From Bifidobacterium breve (lineage in GTDB: Bacteria > Actinomycetota > Actinomycetes > Mycobacteriales > Mycobacteriaceae), in the NCBI GenBank assembly GCA_943331415.1, contig CALQLM010000002.1, forward strand, positions 1 to 14,467: a stretch of DNA of 14,467 nt. The letters run 5' to 3'. The notes below the pieces were generated by a model. That model ran no database searches. It worked only from the letters and a program-made list of their open reading frames with translations, and had not been told where the DNA came from. The first letter of the stretch is position 1; each line of letters opens with the position of its first letter. Positions 1 to 6,536 of this stretch are shown piece by piece. The position numbers and the translations under genes were made by a program.

Positions 1-680
1 GGTGCGGTGTAGATCTCCTGCGGCGGGCCCACCTGCTCGACTCGGCCCTCGGCCAGTACCGCAATCTGGTCGCTCATTGTGAGCGCTTCTTCTTGGTCGT
101 GGGTGACGTAGACGAAGGTGATGCCCACCTCGCGCTGCACAGCCCGCAGTTCCAGCTGCAATTGTTTACGTAACTTGGCATCCAGTGCGCCCAGCGGCTC
201 ATCGAGCAGGAGGACCCGCGGGCGCAATACCAGGGCTCGTGCCAGCGCGACCCGCTGCTGCTGACCGCCGGACAGTTGAGTGGGCTTGCGTTTGGCGAGT
301 GGATTCATCTGGACCAGGTCCAAGGCCGCGCCCACGCGCTCTTTCGTCTCGGCTTTAGTGGCTTTGTGATACCGCAAGCCGAACGCGACGTTGTCCCACA
401 CAGTCATGAAAGGGAACAGCGCATAGGACTGGAAGACGGTGTTGACCGGTCTTTTGTGCGGCGGATCGGAGACCACGTCGCGGCCGTCGAGTTCGATGCG
501 TCCGGAGTCCGGTTTCTCGAAGCCGGCGATCATCCTCAACGTGGTGGTCTTACCGCATCCCGAGGCGCCGAGCAAAGAATAGAACTGTCCCGCGGGGATA
601 TCGAGATCGATACCCGTTACGGCAGGAATACCGTCGTATGCCTTGGCCAGCTTCTCAAGCCGGATGGCACCGCCGCTCAT
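1..680 (-). CDS. Polyamine-type ABC importer ATPase (PotA-like), 3'-truncated by window edge
   Basis: This is the cytoplasmic ATPase that should power the importer whose other parts are encoded at 2270-5330. The 226 visible residues carry the nucleotide-binding domain in order: Walker A GASGCGKT (38-45), Q-loop Q84, signature LSGGQQQR (136-143), Walker B ending in DE (160-161), D-loop ALDA (165-168) and switch histidine H194. The PotA/FbpC-type C-terminal regulatory (TOBE) region lies beyond the left edge. The ATG at 678-680 is the only plausible start, because no in-frame start codon lies between it and the upstream gene. It begins 19 bases after the aminotransferase stop, so the two are co-transcribed. 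No clear Shine-Dalgarno is present, and a small hairpin sits where one would be. Family assignment is firm. The polyamine label is a family label only, and the real substrate is unknown. Confidence 0.93.
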   Translation of the reverse strand, partial: MSGGAIRLEKLAKAYDGIPAVTGIDLDIPAGQFYSLLGASGCGKTTTLRMIAGFEKPDSGRIELDGRDVVSDPPHKRPVNTVFQSYALFPFMTVWDNVAFGLRYHKATKAETKERVGAALDLVQMNPLAKRKPTQLSGGQQQRVALARALVLRPRVLLLDEPLGALDAKLRKQLQLELRAVQREVGITFVYVTHDQEEALTMSDQIAVLAEGRVEQVGPPQEIYTA

Positions 681-683
681 CGG

Positions 684-697
684 GCTCGCAGGCGAGC
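684..697 (-). promoter_or_regulatory. Short inverted repeat at the ATPase ribosome-binding position
   Basis: GCTCGC and GCGAGC form perfect 6-bp arms around a 2-base centre, between the aminotransferase stop (700) and the ATPase ATG (680). In the leftward mRNA it occupies the place of a Shine-Dalgarno, which is otherwise missing. It may reduce independent initiation and make the ATPase depend on translation of the upstream gene. This is inferred from position alone. Confidence 0.3.
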
Positions 698-699
698 GG

Positions 700-2076
700 T
701 CAGCCGGCCACTGACGTGGCCAGCCGTGCGAAGTTCGCCGCGAACCGGTCCACATCTGCTTCGGTGTGTTGGACGGACAGCAACCATTGCTCGATCTTGC
801 CCCATGGCGGCAGAAAAACACCGCCATTGTGCTGCATCAGCCAGTGCAGGTGCCCGATGTTGGTATCGATCTCCAGGAAGTCGCGAAACTCCCGGACCGG
901 CTCGGTGCGGAAGGCCACGCAGCCCTTGGCTCCGATGCTGACCACATGCCAGCCGTAGCCGTACTCGGCGATGGTCGCGTCCAGACTGGACCGCAGCCGG
1001 GTGGCAAGGCGATCCAGATGCGCATATCCCTCCGGGGTGAGGACCTCGGAGAGGTTAGCTCTGGTGGCGGCCATCGCCAGCGGGTTGCCGTTGAAGGTGC
1101 CCACCTGTTCGTAGCGACCGTCGGCGATCGCCGACATGACCTCGTTGGTGCCGCCGATAGCAGCAACCGAGATACCGCCACCCAGTGCCTTGGCGAGACA
1201 GACCATATCGGGTGTCACACCGGACAGCCCGGTGATTCCGGCGGGCCCGGTACAGAACCCTGTCTTCACCTCATCGAAGATCAGCAGCGCGCCGGCTGCG
1301 TGCAGCAGCTCCCGGATCGCGGCCAGGTAGCCGTCGACAGGAGGGATGATGCCGGCGTTCATCATCGCCGGTTCGACGATCATGCCGGCAATCTGATTCG
1401 GATGCTCAGCCAACGCCCTGGCAACGGCCTCCGGGTCGTTGAACGGCACGACCACAACTAAATCTCTTATCGCGGAGGGGATTCCGGAATTTCCGGGTAC
1501 ACCGGTCGGATGGTCGCGGGGGCCGACTTCATCGGCTTCCGGGAGTACCGACACCTGTACCGAATCATGGTGGCCGTGGTAGCAACCCTCGACCTTGATG
1601 ATCAGGTCACGTCCAGTCACCGACCGGGCCAGATGCACGGCATCCATGGTGGCTTCGGTGCCGGAGTTCGCGAATCGCCACTGCGGCAGGCCGAAGCGGC
1701 GGGCCAGTTCGCCGGCGTTCCAGATGGCGTCCTCGGTGGGTTGTGCGAAATGTGTCCCGCGCCGCACTCGTTCACTGACGGCGGCGACGATCGCCGGATG
1801 CGCGTGACCGGCGATGGACGCCCCGTAACCGCCGTGCATATCGACGTACTCGGTACCGTCGACGTCGTACACCTTGGAACCGGCACCGTGGCTCATCCAG
1901 ACCGCTTGCGGTTGGGCGATCTGCCAGTTCGATGTCGCACTGCCGGCCAGATGTTCTCCGGCGAGTGCGATGAGTTCGGTGCTGCGCGGTTGCCGGCGCA
2001 GGAACACCTGCTCTTCGTGGGCTATGAGGGCGTCGATGTCGCCCCGGACCGGTCTTTCGATAGCCGGCGATACCAC
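700..2076 (-). CDS. Class III PLP-dependent aminotransferase, glutamate-1-semialdehyde aminomutase-like
   Basis: The 458-residue protein is a fold-type I PLP enzyme of the class III family, closest in pattern to glutamate-1-semialdehyde 2,1-aminomutase (HemL). Visible family features are the cofactor-phosphate segment NSGTE (137-141), the YHG segment stacking on the cofactor (166-168), FDE with the pyridine-contacting Asp (D268), and LAKALGGG with the Schiff-base lysine K296. About 50 residues precede the first conserved block. I chose the GTG at 2074-2076 because GGAGG lies 6 bases upstream; another GTG 30 bases further up (2106) has no ribosome-binding site. It is probably not the housekeeping HemL: it heads an operon with an ABC ATPase and is divergent from a binding protein and a Rieske oxygenase. 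I infer that it transaminates an amine or amino acid released from the imported substrate. The substrate cannot be read from the sequence. Confidence 0.9.
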   Translation of the reverse strand: MVSPAIERPVRGDIDALIAHEEQVFLRRQPRSTELIALAGEHLAGSATSNWQIAQPQAVWMSHGAGSKVYDVDGTEYVDMHGGYGASIAGHAHPAIVAAVSERVRRGTHFAQPTEDAIWNAGELARRFGLPQWRFANSGTEATMDAVHLARSVTGRDLIIKVEGCYHGHHDSVQVSVLPEADEVGPRDHPTGVPGNSGIPSAIRDLVVVVPFNDPEAVARALAEHPNQIAGMIVEPAMMNAGIIPPVDGYLAAIRELLHAAGALLIFDEVKTGFCTGPAGITGLSGVTPDMVCLAKALGGGISVAAIGGTNEVMSAIADGRYEQVGTFNGNPLAMAATRANLSEVLTPEGYAHLDRLATRLRSSLDATIAEYGYGWHVVSIGAKGCVAFRTEPVREFRDFLEIDTNIGHLHWLMQHNGGVFLPPWGKIEQWLLSVQHTEADVDRFAANFARLATSVAG

Positions 2077-2134
2077 GGGAAACCTCCGCTCGATTGCCCT
2101 GCCCACCTGGGAAGAGGCGGCCCGGACAATTCCT

Positions 2135-2150
2135 GACTGAGCGTTCAGTC
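2135..2150. promoter_or_regulatory. Perfect inverted repeat, probable TetR-type operator
   Basis: GACTGA and TCAGTC form perfect 6-bp arms around the 4-base centre GCGT. The core has the form TGAnCGnTCA, typical of TetR/AcrR-family operators. It lies between the divergent aminotransferase and binding-protein genes and overlaps the predicted leftward -10 box, so a bound repressor would block that promoter. No regulator gene is in the window, so the binding protein is unknown. Confidence 0.6.
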
Positions 2151-2175
2151 TATGTCAGAGATCCCCGGGCGACAA
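2147..2175 (-). promoter_or_regulatory. Predicted promoter of the aminotransferase-ATPase operon
   Basis: Read leftward, the -35-like TTGTCG (2170-2175) is followed after exactly 17 bases by TAGACT (2147-2152), which fits the mycobacterial TANNNT -10 consensus. The expected start of transcription is near 2140, giving a leader of about 64 bases to the GTG at 2076. The last four bases of the -10 box belong to the inverted repeat at 2135-2150. Confidence 0.55.
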
Positions 2176-2189
2176 GAAGCGAAACGCAC

Positions 2190-2222
2190 TTGACCTCAAC
2201 GCCGGGTATCGGTGTCTTAAAT
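2190..2222 (+). promoter_or_regulatory. Possible promoter of the binding-protein operon
   Basis: TTGACC (2190-2195) is a good -35 box. The only nearby AT-rich candidates for a -10, TCTTAA (2215-2220) or TTAAAT (2217-2222), stand 19 or 21 bases away and fit poorly. A promoter must exist in this gap for the rightward operon, but its exact position is uncertain. Confidence 0.3.
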
Positions 2223-2259
2223 GTGCGAGAGTCCTGATACCGATCAACCTCGTGATTCC

Positions 2260-2264
2260 GGAGG
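2260..2264 (+). promoter_or_regulatory. Ribosome-binding site that fixes the binding-protein start
   Basis: GGAGG stands 5 bases before the ATG at 2270. The alternative in-frame GTG at 2252 would place this site inside the coding region, so the ATG is preferred. Confidence 0.7.
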
Positions 2265-2269
2265 CCGCA

Positions 2270-3514
2270 ATGCCCGTACCCAGCCGACCCAGTTCAAGCC
2301 GCCGGCAGTTTTTGCAGCGCGCCGCACTCCTGGCGGGCGGAACACCCGCCCTTGTGATGTTTCTTGACGCCTGCGCCAAGTCGGATCAGACGTCATCGGC
2401 GCCGAGTATGAAGATCGCCTCGCCGGACAAACCGGTTACCTGGGATATCGCCAAAGACAATGAGCCGATCGCCGCCGGGCTCGCCCCGGAGAAGGGCGCG
2501 ACGCTACAGCTCTACACCTATGCCGATTATGTCTCGCCGGATGCCATCAAGTCCTTCGAGGAGAAGTACGGCGCCACCGTTGCGGTCTCGACCTTTAACG
2601 ACACCGACGAGGCAATCACCAAGATCCGCGCCGGCAGTGTCGATTACGACGTCTTCTTCCCGAGCTACGACAAGATCGGCAAGCTGGTGAACGGTTCGCT
2701 GCTAAGGCCGCTGAATCACAGTTACATCCCGAACATCAATAACGTCTGGCCGGTGTTCACCAACCCCTTCTACGACCAGCAGTGGCGCTACACAACGCCC
2801 TACACCGTGTACACCACCGGCATCGGCTGGAACAACACCGTGGTGCCAGCCGACATCGGCGCGCTGAAGAACCCCTACGAGTCACTGTGGGATCCGGCCT
2901 ACAAGAACAAGACGGCTGTGATCGATGACTGGCACACCGCGATGTCGATGGTCCTGCTCAAGTCGGGCATCACGGATGTGAACACCTCGTCTGCAGCGGA
3001 CCTCAAAATAGTCGGCGAGCAGTTGACCGCACTGGTGGCGGCGACATCGCCGAAGGTCACGATCACGATGTACACCGACGTGCCCACCGGTCAGATCGGA
3101 CTGACGCAGATGTGGTCCGGCGACATCATCAACGCGCAGAACTACCTGCCTGAGGGCGTGACGGCCGAGGTGCTGCGCTACTGGTTCCCCACTGATGGAA
3201 AAGGGTTGGTGGACAACGACCTGATGGTGATTTTGCGTGGCGGTAAGAATCCGGTGTTGTCACACATGTTCATTAACCACATGCTTGAGACCGAATCCGC
3301 AAAGCAGAACTTCAAGCAGATCGGCTACCAGCCGCCCCAGGTGTCGATGAGTCCGGACTCCCTCGTGGCGGATGGCTTCGTTGCAGAGAACATCAAGACC
3401 GCCATCGTTCGGCCCGAGTACTACGACGTCGGCTACCGAATCCTGGAACTCGACCCCGAAAACGACGCGGCGTGGCACAACGTCTGGCGTGCCTTCAAGG
3501 CCGGGGGATCCTGA
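2270..3514 (+). CDS. ABC importer solute-binding lipoprotein, PotD/PotF family
   Basis: The 414-residue extracytoplasmic binding protein captures the imported compound and delivers it to the two permeases encoded just downstream. Its N-terminus has SRRQFLQ (twin arginine at 11-12), a hydrophobic stretch, and a lipobox-like LDAC ending at C35. It is therefore probably exported folded through the Tat system and anchored as a lipoprotein. The mature part has the periplasmic-binding-protein pattern, with LYTYADYVSP (81-90), YDVFFPSYD (126-134) and a W-S-G-D motif (282-285). That motif resembles the Trp/Asp pair that contacts the amine in PotF-type proteins. The start is fixed by GGAGG 5 bases upstream. 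The permease gene starts 5 bases after the stop. Specificity could be for polyamines or for another cationic amine, and the adjacent oxygenase favours an N-substituted amine. Confidence 0.92.
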   Translation: MPVPSRPSSSRRQFLQRAALLAGGTPALVMFLDACAKSDQTSSAPSMKIASPDKPVTWDIAKDNEPIAAGLAPEKGATLQLYTYADYVSPDAIKSFEEKYGATVAVSTFNDTDEAITKIRAGSVDYDVFFPSYDKIGKLVNGSLLRPLNHSYIPNINNVWPVFTNPFYDQQWRYTTPYTVYTTGIGWNNTVVPADIGALKNPYESLWDPAYKNKTAVIDDWHTAMSMVLLKSGITDVNTSSAADLKIVGEQLTALVAATSPKVTITMYTDVPTGQIGLTQMWSGDIINAQNYLPEGVTAEVLRYWFPTDGKGLVDNDLMVILRGGKNPVLSHMFINHMLETESAKQNFKQIGYQPPQVSMSPDSLVADGFVAENIKTAIVRPEYYDVGYRILELDPENDAAWHNVWRAFKAGGS

Positions 3515-3519
3515 CCCCG

Positions 3520-4455
3520 GTGACGCTGACTGAGGTTGCGACGCAAGCGAAGCCGCAGTCGAAACGGGTGCGCCTTCCTGCACTCGGGCCCGCATTGGCC
3601 GCGCCGGGGATTATCTGGCTGCTGCTGTTCTTTCTGGCGCCGCTGTATGTCGTGTTGGCGATCGTCTTCGGCCGGACTGACCCGATCTTCCGCACGGCCG
3701 TCCCGGTGTGGAATCCGCTGCAGTGGAACCCGGCTCAGTTCAACTACGTCCTGAGCCGCATCGTCGGGGATAACAACATCTTTGGTCCGGCATTGCTGCG
3801 CACTGCGATCTATGTGCTGTTGGCCGGCCTGGTGTGCCTGCTGCTGGCCTTCCCAGTGGCTTACTACACCGCGCGGTTGTCCGGCAGATGGAAAGGCCTG
3901 TTGCTGGCCGCGTTGATCGCACCGTTCTGGATCAGCTACATGATGCGGATGCTGGCCTGGGTGAATCTGCTGCAGGATGACGGACTGGTCAACCGGATGC
4001 TCAGTTTCGGCGGGGTGTTCGATGTCCGGACACATTGGCTGACCGGCCAGCCCGTAGTTGTCGTGTTGGGGTTGGTCTACGGCTATGTGGCGTACATGAT
4101 TCTGCCGTTGTATGCCGGGTTGGACCGCCTGCCGCAGTCCACTCTCGAGGCGGCCCGCGATCTTGGTGCCAGCCGGTTCGCGTCATTCTGGCGGGTGACA
4201 TTGCCGATGTGCCGGCCCACGATTGTGGCCGCAGTTCTGCTGACCTGCCTGCCGATGCTGGGTGACTACTTCACCTCGGACATGCTGTCGGCCTCGCCGA
4301 AGACCGCGATGGTGGGCAACCTGATCAACGACAGCGTGCAGTCTCCGGGACAGACCGGTCAGGCCGGCGCGCTGGTGATGCTGGTCCTGCTGGTCGCGGT
4401 CTTGCCGATGTTCTACTACGTGCGGGTGACGTCGCGCGGGGACACGGCGTCATGA
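3520..4455 (+). CDS. ABC importer permease subunit, PotB-like
   Basis: This 311-residue inner-membrane protein is one half of the transport channel. After a basic N-terminal tail comes a first helix (about 27-50), then five further hydrophobic segments around 91-118, 127-148, 178-199, 231-249 and 283-302. The cytoplasmic EAA loop that docks on the ATPase is at 210-229 (EAARDLGAS, then VTLP). I chose the GTG at 3520, five bases after the binding-protein stop, because an earlier in-frame start (3472) would overlap that gene and add a tail unlike the family. Its stop overlaps the next permease start in ATGA, indicating translational coupling. The first-permease (PotB/PotH) assignment rests on gene order and on the long loop after helix 1. 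Confidence 0.92.
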   Translation: MTLTEVATQAKPQSKRVRLPALGPALAAPGIIWLLLFFLAPLYVVLAIVFGRTDPIFRTAVPVWNPLQWNPAQFNYVLSRIVGDNNIFGPALLRTAIYVLLAGLVCLLLAFPVAYYTARLSGRWKGLLLAALIAPFWISYMMRMLAWVNLLQDDGLVNRMLSFGGVFDVRTHWLTGQPVVVVLGLVYGYVAYMILPLYAGLDRLPQSTLEAARDLGASRFASFWRVTLPMCRPTIVAAVLLTCLPMLGDYFTSDMLSASPKTAMVGNLINDSVQSPGQTGQAGALVMLVLLVAVLPMFYYVRVTSRGDTAS

Positions 4456-5330
4456 GGGGGCCGGTCGCGTGGTGGAACGATCCGTGGCGACCTCCGCGGA
4501 TCCTGGTGGCGGTCACGTTCGGGTACCTGGCGTGGTCGCTGATCCCAGTGCTGATCGCGGTCATCTTTTCGTTCAATGATGGGCGGTCCCGCACCGTCTG
4601 GCAGGGCTTCTCCACCCGCTGGTACTTCGGGGATCCGGTCAAGTCGGTCTGGCACGATGCCGCACTGCACACCGCCCTGTTTCAGACGTTGAAGCTGGGT
4701 GTCATCGCCACGCTGATCACCGTTCCACTCGGCGTGATGTTCGCGATCGGGATCGACCGGTGGCGCGGGCGCCTGCCGGCCGGGGCGAACATGCTCATGC
4801 TGGTCTCCTTTGTGTTGCCCGAGGTGCTACTGGCCGTCGCACTGCTGTTTGTGGTGACGTCGCTGCCGCTACCGATTGAGTTGGGCACCGGCGCGCAGGT
4901 GCTCGGTCTGGTCACCTTCCAGATCGCCTACCCCGCAGTGTTGGTTCGTGCTCGCCTTGCCACCATCGGTACCCAATACGAAGAAGCTGCAATGGATCTG
5001 GGGGCGTCACCGCTGGCGGCTTTACGCCGGGTCACATTGCCGATGTTGCTTCCGGCGATTTTCGCCAGCACGGTCCTGGTGTTCGCGGATGTGATCGATG
5101 ACTTCGTGCTGGTGCGCTACCTGTCTGGAAACTCCTCGACCGAGCCGGTCTCGGTGAAGATTTACAACACTGCGCGTGCCGCCCCGACACCGGCGCTCAA
5201 TGCGTTAGCCACGCTGTTGCTGTTCGCTGCATTGCTGGCGATCACGGTGGGTTACCTCATCTATCGCCGGATGACTCGCGGGGATAACACCGCCGCGGGC
5301 GGTATTGCGGCATTCGCAGGTGAGGCCTGA
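4452..5330 (+). CDS. ABC importer permease subunit, PotC-like
   Basis: This 292-residue second permease pairs with the PotB-like subunit to form the membrane channel. Hydrophobic segments lie near 18-40, 78-100, 110-135, 148-167, 199-220 and 250-271. The EAA loop is at 177-197 (EEAAMDLGAS, then RRVTLP), and a PotC-typical F-x-DVIDDFVL stretch follows at 211-220. Its ATG overlaps the preceding stop by 4 bases, so the two permeases are made in equal amounts. A 61-base gap separates it from the oxygenase gene, the widest gap within the rightward group. The ATPase partner is encoded on the opposite strand at 1-680. Confidence 0.92.
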   Translation: MRGPVAWWNDPWRPPRILVAVTFGYLAWSLIPVLIAVIFSFNDGRSRTVWQGFSTRWYFGDPVKSVWHDAALHTALFQTLKLGVIATLITVPLGVMFAIGIDRWRGRLPAGANMLMLVSFVLPEVLLAVALLFVVTSLPLPIELGTGAQVLGLVTFQIAYPAVLVRARLATIGTQYEEAAMDLGASPLAALRRVTLPMLLPAIFASTVLVFADVIDDFVLVRYLSGNSSTEPVSVKIYNTARAAPTPALNALATLLLFAALLAITVGYLIYRRMTRGDNTAAGGIAAFAGEA

Positions 5331-5355
5331 ACCGCTGAAGGTAGCCGCGTTGGGG

Positions 5356-5384
5356 TAGACCTTAACCACTGCGCGGACTATTCT
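5356..5384 (+). promoter_or_regulatory. Predicted internal promoter for the Rieske oxygenase, possibly leaderless
   Basis: TATTCT (5379-5384) fits the mycobacterial TANNNT -10 box. A weak -35, TAGACC (5356-5361), stands 17 bases upstream. Only 7 bases separate the -10 from the ATG at 5392, so transcription would begin at or next to the A of the start codon. No Shine-Dalgarno precedes the gene, which agrees with leaderless initiation. Confidence 0.45.
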
Positions 5385-5391
5385 TGACTGC

Positions 5392-6534
5392 ATGTTCAAA
5401 CAGTCGGATCCGGCCCCGCTTCCCGCAGATGGACTTGCCGCGTCGCTGGCGCCGTTTGGGTCCTCGCGAATGCTGCCGCGTGAGGCCTATGTCGATCCTG
5501 AAGTGTTCGAGTGGGAGCAACGCAATATCTTCTCCGGCTGGCACTGTGTCGGCCACGCCTCCGACCTTGACGGTGTCGGCGCACAGCGCGCGGTCGGCAC
5601 CGGCGCCAACGGCATCCTGCTGGTACGCGATGAGGACGAGGTCGTACGGGCGTTCGCCAACGTTTGCCGCCACCGCGGACATGAACTGCTGGCCTGCGGA
5701 GCCACCACGAAACGTCGCGGTGTGGTGTGTCCCTACCACTCGTGGTCGTTCAAACTCAATGGCGAACTGCGCAAGGCCCCCGGATTCGACGACCTCGACA
5801 ACGCAGGGTTCGGACTGACCGAACTTCGGCTCGTTAATTGGCACGGCTGGCTTTTCGTCGATCCCAGCGGGCGCGACACCAACTTCGCTGAGCATGTCGC
5901 CGGAACTGAAGAGGTCATCAGCCCCTACCGGCCGGAGGATCTCACGATCGTCGCGCGGCACTCCTACGAACTTGCCACCAACTGGAAGATCATCGCCGAG
6001 AACTACCAGGAGTGCTACCACTGCTCGACGATCCATCCCGAGTTGTCGAGGATCAGCCCGCCGACCAGTGGGGACAACGTTGAGCTGTCCGGAGACTGGA
6101 TGGGGGGCTCGATGTTCCTGATCGATGAGGCCGAGACGATGTCGCTGTCCGGACGCAGCGGCGGCGTGGCGATCAAGGGCCTGTCCGCGCAGGAACTTCG
6201 CACCGTCATGTATCTGGTCGGATTCCCCAACCTCCTGGTGAGCCTGCACCCCGACTACGTGATGACGCACACGATGACCCCGTTGGCCGTGGACCGTACC
6301 TTCGTCGAATGCGCCTGGGCGTTTCCGAAGGAGGCCGCTGAGCGGCCAGGCTTCGATCCGTCCTATGCGGTCGACTTCTGGGATCTCACCAACCGTCAGG
6401 ACTGGACGGCGTGTGAGTCAGTCCAACGCGGTCTGAGTTCACCCCACGCCCAGCCGGGACCACTGGCACCCGAAGAAGAAGGCGTCTACCAGTTCGTCAC
6501 ACGCGTCGCGCGCGCCTACGCCGGCGAGCGCTGA
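5392..6534 (+). CDS. Rieske non-haem iron oxygenase, quaternary-amine (CntA/GbcA-like) type
   Basis: The 380-residue protein is the terminal oxygenase alpha subunit of a two-component monooxygenase or demethylase. It has an N-terminal Rieske domain binding [2Fe-2S] through C92-x-H94 and C113-xx-H116, then a catalytic domain with mononuclear-iron ligands H210, H215 and probably D337. Residue E207 occupies the place of the bridging aspartate of naphthalene-type dioxygenases. Glutamate there is known in carnitine monooxygenase CntA and, with the ENYxECYHCxxxHPEL pattern, in glycine betaine demethylase-like proteins. I infer oxidation of an N-methyl or betaine-like carbon rather than an aromatic ring. 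It needs a ferredoxin-type reductase, and none is encoded in the window. It follows the importer permeases and ends 2 bases from the stop of the opposing gene. The substrate is unknown; an aromatic substrate is less likely but not excluded. Confidence 0.9.
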   Translation: MFKQSDPAPLPADGLAASLAPFGSSRMLPREAYVDPEVFEWEQRNIFSGWHCVGHASDLDGVGAQRAVGTGANGILLVRDEDEVVRAFANVCRHRGHELLACGATTKRRGVVCPYHSWSFKLNGELRKAPGFDDLDNAGFGLTELRLVNWHGWLFVDPSGRDTNFAEHVAGTEEVISPYRPEDLTIVARHSYELATNWKIIAENYQECYHCSTIHPELSRISPPTSGDNVELSGDWMGGSMFLIDEAETMSLSGRSGGVAIKGLSAQELRTVMYLVGFPNLLVSLHPDYVMTHTMTPLAVDRTFVECAWAFPKEAAERPGFDPSYAVDFWDLTNRQDWTACESVQRGLSSPHAQPGPLAPEEEGVYQFVTRVARAYAGER

Positions 6535-6536
6535 TC

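Noticed and set aside
276..941. A 221-codon + strand frame over the ATPase gene and the aminotransferase end
   Set aside because: The opposite strand encodes Walker A, signature and Walker B motifs in order, so the + frame is a shadow.
2205..2245. GGTATC and GATACC as a possible inverted repeat before the binding-protein gene
   Set aside because: The arms are only 6 bp with a 25-base gap and two alternative pairings. This is near chance expectation and was not strong enough to call an operator or riboswitch.
2252..2269. GTG at 2252 as the start of the binding protein
   Set aside because: It would put the strong GGAGG (2260-2264) inside the gene; the ATG at 2270 has ideal spacing to it.
5362..6270. 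A 302-codon open frame on the - strand opposite the Rieske oxygenase
   Set aside because: It is antisense to a gene with all cluster and iron ligands in place, and it has no recognisable features of its own.
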